Translations under genes and position numbers: made by a program | Shown: positions 59,329-64,000 of the stretch, in pieces | Layout of the letters: every line of letters begins with the position of its first letter | How positions within the stretch are numbered: the first letter of the stretch is position 1 | The notes under the pieces: generated by a model | Seen by the model: only the letters and a program-made list of their open reading frames with translations | What the model was told of the DNA's origin: nothing | Database searches by the model: none | Assembly (NCBI RefSeq): GCF_017377855.1 | Contig: NZ_JAFREP010000019.1 | Location: 1 to 64,000 of the forward strand | Length of the DNA stretch: 64,000 nt | Direction: 5' to 3' | Source: Acanthopleuribacter pedis | Lineage (GTDB): Bacteria > Acidobacteriota > Holophagae > Acanthopleuribacterales > Acanthopleuribacteraceae

Positions 59329-59619
59329 ATGATGAACGGACAAGACCCCTCAATTTACAACCAGAACTCTCAAGGCTGGGTATTTTTCGTCAAAGCAGCA
59401 TTTGTTTTATCTCTGGTCGCCATGGGCGTGGCCACGGTGTTCTTGCCGGTTACGGTTTGGATTAAAGGTTATTTGGCCATGGGCTCGCTGATGATGGTGA
59501 CCACCTCGATTATGTTATCCAAAACCATGCGCGACGAATTCGAAGCCAAGAAATTATTGAACCGCATAAATGAAGCGCGTACCGAACAATTCCTCAAAGA
59601 CGTTGACCGCGCCGCATAG
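59329..59619 (+). CDS. YiaA-like two-helix inner-membrane protein 1
   Basis: This 96-residue protein has two predicted membrane helices (VFFVKAAFVLSLVAMGVATVFL and YLAMGSLMMVTTSIML). The YiaA/YiaB signature W.KGY.AMG...SKTMRDEFEAKK is followed by a charged C-terminal helix (INEARTEQFLKDVDRAA). The start ATG at 59329 has AGGAG 7 nt upstream. YiaA-type proteins are linked with PspA/IM30 in many genomes, but their biochemical role is unknown. It is nearly identical to the next gene. Confidence 0.85.
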   Translation: MMNGQDPSIYNQNSQGWVFFVKAAFVLSLVAMGVATVFLPVTVWIKGYLAMGSLMMVTTSIMLSKTMRDEFEAKKLLNRINEARTEQFLKDVDRAA

Positions 59620-59700
59620 ACGCGGCCTCTAAAAAAAGAACAAGAAAACCAAATAGGATCCCTGATGGGGACCACCCTTAGAATGATAAGGAGCGAGATC

Positions 59701-59988
59701 ATGAACGGACAAGACCCCTCAATTTACAATCAGAACTCACAGGGCTGGGTATTTTTCGTCAAGGCGGCGTTTTTCCTGTCACTGGTTGCCATGAGCACGG
59801 CGATCCTTTTCTTACCCACCACGGTCTGGATCAAAGGCTACCTGGCCATGGGTTCGCTGATGGTGGTCACCACCTCGATTATGTTGTCGAAAACCATGCG
59901 CGACGAATTCGAGGCGCGCAAGTTGGTGAATCGCCTGAACGAGGCACGCACCGAACAATTCCTTAAAGACGTTGACCGCGCCGCTTAA
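59701..59988 (+). CDS. YiaA-like two-helix inner-membrane protein 2 (tandem paralogue)
   Basis: This 95-residue paralogue of the preceding gene shares the first 19 residues after the start (NGQDPSIYNQNSQGWVFFV) and the last 13 exactly; the changes lie mainly in the first membrane helix. The ATG at 59701 has AAGGAG 7 nt upstream, the same spacing as copy 1. The 81-bp gap suggests one transcript with pspA. The close similarity points to a recent tandem duplication or ongoing gene conversion. Confidence 0.85.
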   Translation: MNGQDPSIYNQNSQGWVFFVKAAFFLSLVAMSTAILFLPTTVWIKGYLAMGSLMVVTTSIMLSKTMRDEFEARKLVNRLNEARTEQFLKDVDRAA

Positions 59989-60042
59989 CCGCACCACCCG
60001 CTCCTTCGCGCTCGGTTCGGCCCACGGGCCGGGCGCATTTTT

Positions 60043-60327
60043 TCACAGGAACAGGTAGGCCATGGTGAAAACATACAGGGTGAGACTCAGCAGAAACGCG
60101 GTGATCCCACCGGCGGCCACGCGATGCGCCTCGCTGAGTTTCATAATCACACAAAATAATCCGCCGCTTACCAATACGGTAAGCTGCAAGACGATCCAAG
60201 CCTTGGGCCACATGCGCAAAATCAAAAACGGCGTCATGTTAAAGGCCAAACCGAAACACAAACCAAACCGATAACTTTCGGCAAAACGACCGGGCGGCGG
60301 CTCTTGATGGGGCGGTCTTTTGTTCAT
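60043..60327 (-). CDS. Small three-helix membrane protein of unknown function
   Basis: This 94-residue protein has a Pro-rich, positively charged N-terminus and three hydrophobic segments (FGLCFGLAFNMTPFLIL, AWIVLQLTVLVSGGLFCVIM and GGITAFLLSLTLYVFTMAYLFL). I recognise no family. The start is ATG at 60327 with a weak ribosome-binding site (TAGAGA). It is convergent with the pspA operon, with only 54 bp between the stops. The hairpin at 60388-60419 lies upstream of its start, so it does not end this gene. Confidence 0.65.
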   Translation of the reverse strand: MNKRPPHQEPPPGRFAESYRFGLCFGLAFNMTPFLILRMWPKAWIVLQLTVLVSGGLFCVIMKLSEAHRVAAGGITAFLLSLTLYVFTMAYLFL

Positions 60328-61272
60328 GTCTCTATGTTACGCCGCGGTGAGAACAAGAACAAGGTTGAGCCGGGTTTACCCCATAAGAAGCCGTGACGGC
60401 GTCATCTCCGTCACGGCTTTTCGTATTCAAACACGGCTTTTCGTATTCAAATCGGCATAGGTTATGCACTAAAAAACCCACTCTTCTTTTGGCGTGAGCA
60501 ACAAGGCACAGCATCCATCACCATCCATCTCTCTTTTTTACAGCAGGTTCCAACCCAAGAAGGCCATGCTCAAATAGACGCGGGCGCAAATAGGGAAACG
60601 GGTTTAGACAAAACCGAGGGCAACCTGTCAACATATGGACGGACACCCCTGTCAACATTTCGACAGTGCCCAAATAGCGACAGGTCTATTCGCTTCTTTC
60701 TTGGATAACCAGGATCTAACCTGTTCAAAAAAACTATCTTACAAATTGTTTCAACTTTTTGACGTCTTGGTATCACCTTTGCACTTAAGTCATCCGTCAC
60801 GTTCACGAACGGGGTCGTCGCAGCCTAAGGCATAACGCTTTTGCATCCGACACCCGCCGCCTTCGAACCAACCAAGCCCCTATATTCAGGAATGCTTGGC
60901 TCCGTGACACACCGTAAACCCTGTTGCTTAAAAACAGGGGGTGTTCGTAACCCCTCCCCCATTCCATTGAGCCGCATACGCGTGCTTGAGGTTCAACACC
61001 CACGGTCGTGGGCACATTGACGCGGAGAACGATTGGGACGGACTTCATCGCTCAGCCGGTGCAGGCAAACCCGACTGGAAAACAATACCGAACCGAATGT
61101 GGTCGATGCTTTTTTCCATCACAGGTTTCAGCCTCACGAATGGGCGTCTTTTCGTCACACATCGTCCCGTCTTTACCACACCCAAACCATTGCCTCACCG
61201 GGCTATCACTATGAAACATTGCTTCGATCAAACGACCTCTCCCCGTCGTTTGATCCTCCTCAAGGAGTTTCT
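60328..61272. other. Long gene-free region upstream of vgrG
   Basis: This region of about 945 bp has no supportable gene. It holds the hairpin and tandem duplication at 60388-60451. It also has a CCTGTCAACAT direct repeat at about 60624 and 60648, and a hairpin CCCTGTT/AACAGGG at 60919-60939. The vgrG frame is open upstream from 61033, but that part lacks any start signal and any VgrG-like sequence. Confidence 0.5.
60388..60451. terminator. Strong terminator hairpin with duplicated tail
   Basis: The perfect 12-bp stem AAGCCGTGACGG/CCGTCACGGCTT (60388-60419) is followed by TTCG. The segment CACGGCTTTTCGTATTCAAA occurs twice in direct tandem (60412-60431 and 60432-60451), so the 3' arm and tail were duplicated. 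Which gene it serves is unclear; it may be the relic of a lost gene's end. Confidence 0.65.
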
Positions 61273-63537
61273 ATGTCTGGGAAACATGATTTATTGTGGC
61301 ATTTACCCAACCAAGGTCCTCAAGAACAGCAATACGCTGACGGAAAAACCTTTCAAATTCACGGCATGACCGGAGAACAGCACATATCGCACCTTGCAAA
61401 ATACGAACTTCGCGTGACCGCCAAACAAGAAGACCTCATCAGCGATGACTTTTTGGGCAAGGTCGCCTCTTTCGAGTTGTTGGTGGGCGATGAACTCAAA
61501 CTAAAAAAAACCTTTTCCGGGGTCATCACCGACTTCACCAAAAGCGATACCTGCTTCGGTAACACAACCTGTAAAGAAGGGGTTGACTGCCATTATAACT
61601 ACCATCTAACCATCCAACCCAAACTGTGGTTTTTAACGCAACGGTTTAACTCTCGTGTGTTCAGCTATACCAACGAAGAGGATTTATTCAAGGTCATTGA
61701 AACCGTGCTTAAAGAGCACGATGTGAAATTCAGTCGCAAGCGTATTGATAAAAAAGAAGAAAAGTCGCCTGAGAAAGGCAAAAAGAAAGAACCCGAGGGT
61801 CAAAACAGAGAAAACGACCCGAAAGCCGGTAATTCAGGAAAAAAAGTTCGTGCTTACCACGAAACCCGCTATGTGGTTCAGTATCGTGAAACCGATTACG
61901 CGTTTATCTCGCGGCTCCTTGAGCAAGAGGGCGTTTGGTTTTATTTCGATCACGAGGACGACACCCTGGTTTTTTGCGACGACATGGGCGACATTCCCTG
62001 GATGGGGCCGCACCGCACGCTCAGTTATTGCGAGGACAAGTCGGCCTATCACAAGGAAGGTTTTGAAGAAACCTTGTTCGACTTTCATTACACGCGTGCT
62101 GTCGGTCCCAACCGTTTTATTATCAATGATTACAACTACGAAACCGCCGATACCGATTGGCAACGCCACGCGTACGGCAACTGCAGCAAACACACGCCGG
62201 AACTCACCCATTACGAACACACGCGCGCCTACGCCAACAAACCGAAAGGCGGGCAAAAAGCGATGGACGCAACCGGCACCATGCTGTGTGAGACCATGAT
62301 GCAGGAAGCAATGGCGGCGAGCCACATGGGCCGCGCGGTTTCCACTTCGCGTTCTTTGCAAGCTGGACACAAGTTCACCCTCCAAGATCACTGGATCAAA
62401 CGTTTTAACGGCGGCTGGGTGGTTACCTCGTTGGTGATGAGCGTGCATCAACGGGACTACACGGTCACGGTTAAAGCGCTCCCCATGTCGGAAAAATTCC
62501 GGCCCGCGCGCAAAACGCCGGCGGCGGCGATTCACGGCCAGCAAACGGCGACGGTCACCGGTCCGGCCGGCAGTGACATTTACACGGACGATTTAGGCCG
62601 CTGCAAAATTCATTTCCACTGGGATCTGGACAACAAAAAGGACGACAAAGCCTCGATGTGGGTACGCGTGGCCAACGGCTACGCGGGCAAAGATTACGGG
62701 ATTCAATGGATTCCACGGGTCGGCCACGAGGTCTTGGTGAGTTTTATCGACGGCAACCCGTCGCACCCGGTCATCAACGGCCGCGTCTACAACCAAACCA
62801 ACACGCCTCCGATTCCGGCCGCGCGCAAAACCCAGAACATTATCAAAACCATCAAAGACAACCACATTTTGTTTGATGACAAAGACGGCGCTGAATTGCT
62901 CAACCTACGCGCCCAAAAAGACATGAATGCCTTGGTCTTAAATAACTACACGTTGACGGTCGGCGCCGATGCCACCGAATCCATTGGTGGTGATCGCACC
63001 GTGGTCGTTCAAAAAGATCAGCGTATCCGCGTTCACGGGAACGGTTCTCTTTGGATTAACGATGACTACAATATTGAAGTAGAAAAAGGAGATCGCTGTG
63101 CCACGGTAAAGGCGGGCGATGATTATACCGAGGTGGAATGCGGCGACAAGATCACCACGGTGGGAGGCACATCGATTGACACCTTTAAGAACGGCTGGGA
63201 GGCATCCGTATCTGGCAGTGATCGATTCCTTGATGTGTATAAAGATGACATTAAATGGGTAGGTAAGGATACCTATCTCAAGGTAGACGGCGCAAACTAT
63301 ACTGATATTATGGGTGATTACATGATTAACTCATCCCTTTTCCAGGTAATTGCCGACAAAGAAATTCGTCTTGAGGCGCCCAAGATTCATATTTGCGGCA
63401 TAGAGGAACTCAAACTTAGTTCGGGCTCTAACCAAATCACACTCACCCCGGAAGAAATCAAAATCGAGGGAATTAAAGTTTTGTCCACCAGTGTCGGCCG
63501 CAACATTGTTGCCGGCGGTTTGGTCATGATCAATTAA
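61273..63537 (+). CDS. vgrG: Type VI secretion system spike protein VgrG
   Basis: This 754-residue protein is the trimeric tip of the T6SS needle. The gp27-like hub (residues 1 to about 400) contains QYRETDYAFISRLLEQEG and FYFDHEDDTLVF, classic VgrG sequences. The gp5-like OB-fold (about 430-520) has DDLGRCKIHFHWD and WIPRVGHEVLVSF-x-GNPSHPVI. A C-terminal beta-helix needle (about 530-754) follows, rich in V/I/D repeats such as GGDRTVVVQKDQRIRV. No separate toxin domain is visible at the C-terminus. A Lys/Glu-rich insert of about 35 residues (near 157-193, KKEEKSPEKGKKKE) interrupts the hub. The start is ATG at 61273 with AAGGAG 5 nt upstream. A second gene follows 15 bp later, probably an adaptor or effector carried by this spike. 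Confidence 0.93.
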   Translation: MSGKHDLLWHLPNQGPQEQQYADGKTFQIHGMTGEQHISHLAKYELRVTAKQEDLISDDFLGKVASFELLVGDELKLKKTFSGVITDFTKSDTCFGNTTCKEGVDCHYNYHLTIQPKLWFLTQRFNSRVFSYTNEEDLFKVIETVLKEHDVKFSRKRIDKKEEKSPEKGKKKEPEGQNRENDPKAGNSGKKVRAYHETRYVVQYRETDYAFISRLLEQEGVWFYFDHEDDTLVFCDDMGDIPWMGPHRTLSYCEDKSAYHKEGFEETLFDFHYTRAVGPNRFIINDYNYETADTDWQRHAYGNCSKHTPELTHYEHTRAYANKPKGGQKAMDATGTMLCETMMQEAMAASHMGRAVSTSRSLQAGHKFTLQDHWIKRFNGGWVVTSLVMSVHQRDYTVTVKALPMSEKFRPARKTPAAAIHGQQTATVTGPAGSDIYTDDLGRCKIHFHWDLDNKKDDKASMWVRVANGYAGKDYGIQWIPRVGHEVLVSFIDGNPSHPVINGRVYNQTNTPPIPAARKTQNIIKTIKDNHILFDDKDGAELLNLRAQKDMNALVLNNYTLTVGADATESIGGDRTVVVQKDQRIRVHGNGSLWINDDYNIEVEKGDRCATVKAGDDYTEVECGDKITTVGGTSIDTFKNGWEASVSGSDRFLDVYKDDIKWVGKDTYLKVDGANYTDIMGDYMINSSLFQVIADKEIRLEAPKIHICGIEELKLSSGSNQITLTPEEIKIEGIKVLSTSVGRNIVAGGLVMIN

Positions 63538-63552
63538 ACAAGGAGGTACCTG

Positions 63553-64000
63553 TTGCAATCACTTATTCAAGCTATGCGCGAACCAGTCCTTGACTTGGTG
63601 GAACAAAACGAAAAAACCCTTCACTTGGTTACCGGTACCGATTTTGAGCGCACCTGTTTGCTGAAACTAGTTAAGGACATGGATCGCGGCAACCAGTGCG
63701 ATTTATACCTGATCACGGAGGCGCCTTTTACCGACGCCGACAGTTACTTGGACGATCTCGCCAAACGTCTGAACGACGAGTACCTCGAGTACCTGTTAAT
63801 GACCGATCTCGAACGGGAAATGACCGAAGCCGCAAAAGCGTTCCAACAGCCCGCCGGCCCCCGCCCCGTACGTCCCGCGAAAGCGCCGACTGGACCAAGC
63901 ACAAAACGAACGGGCTCCATCACACCGACGGCCCCGACCAAACGCCGGCCACCACGACGCAACCCTTTTGCCCAAAAGAAAGCGCTGAATAACGAGGTTG
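63553..64000 (+). CDS. Gene downstream of vgrG, cut by the right window edge
   Basis: This frame has no stop before the window ends, so at least 149 codons are present. The start is TTG at 63553, with AGGAGG 6 nt upstream in the vgrG-stop region. It begins MQSLIQAMREPVLDLVEQNE, continues TLHLVTGTDFERTCLLKLV and CDLYLITEAPF, and then becomes Pro/Arg/Thr-rich and probably disordered. I recognise no family. Position suggests a vgrG-linked adaptor or the start of a T6SS cargo protein. Confidence 0.7.
   Translation, partial: MQSLIQAMREPVLDLVEQNEKTLHLVTGTDFERTCLLKLVKDMDRGNQCDLYLITEAPFTDADSYLDDLAKRLNDEYLEYLLMTDLEREMTEAAKAFQQPAGPRPVRPAKAPTGPSTKRTGSITPTAPTKRRPPRRNPFAQKKALNNEV

Overview
The window is about 64 kb of GC-rich bacterial DNA with protein-coding genes on both strands. 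I see no rRNA, tRNA or CRISPR array. Many genes start with TTG behind a strong AGGAGG-type site. The mix of secreted starch enzymes, proteins with C-terminal calcium-loop (dockerin-like) tails, CesT-type secretion chaperones, a T6SS spike gene and a 20-kb NRPS gene suggests a large-genome, host- or surface-associated Gram-negative bacterium. A marine Acidobacteriota such as the Acanthopleuribacter group would fit, but that is inference and no marker gene proves it.

Left part (1-17 kb): an AAA-ATPase/PD-(D/E)XK protein whose 5' end lacks a clear start codon; a protein of unknown function with an HELCH motif; a Nudix hydrolase; a beta-propeller-like protein; a MoeB/ThiF-rhodanese protein; nicotinate phosphoribosyltransferase (pncB), with a visible promoter overlapped by a perfect palindrome; a secreted 2257-residue amylopullulanase with two complete GH13 catalytic domains; and a NIT-domain chemoreceptor.

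Middle (17.8-23.1 kb): a 1358-residue protein ends in a domain with the Cys and His/Asp boxes of eukaryotic ubiquitin-specific proteases (C19). Two small CesT/Tir-chaperone-like genes are transcribed divergently from it. Together they look like a type III effector with its chaperones, the effector being a deubiquitinase.

NRPS locus (23.7-48.3 kb): an A-PCP-alpha-oxoamine synthase fusion is followed by a single gene for a hexamodular NRPS, (C-A-PCP)x6 plus a terminal C domain, with no TE, E or MT domain. The layout suggests that the oxoamine synthase makes an alpha-aminoketone, which the terminal C domain uses as the nucleophile that releases the peptide.

Repeats: two copies of a 176-179 bp element with terminal inverted repeats (MITE-like) lie at 3.5 kb and 27.4 kb. 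A REP-associated tyrosine transposase gene (48.75 kb) is followed by three hairpins and a nested direct-repeat block (49.8-50.2 kb). That block abuts the orphan 3' end of a secreted-protein gene.

Right part (50.4-64 kb): a SnoaL-like/LysR divergent pair, a BNR (Asp-box) secreted protein, leucyl aminopeptidase (pepA), a secreted protein of unknown function, an XRE regulator divergent from pspA and two tandem YiaA-like membrane protein genes, a small membrane protein, T6SS vgrG, and a gene that runs off the right end.
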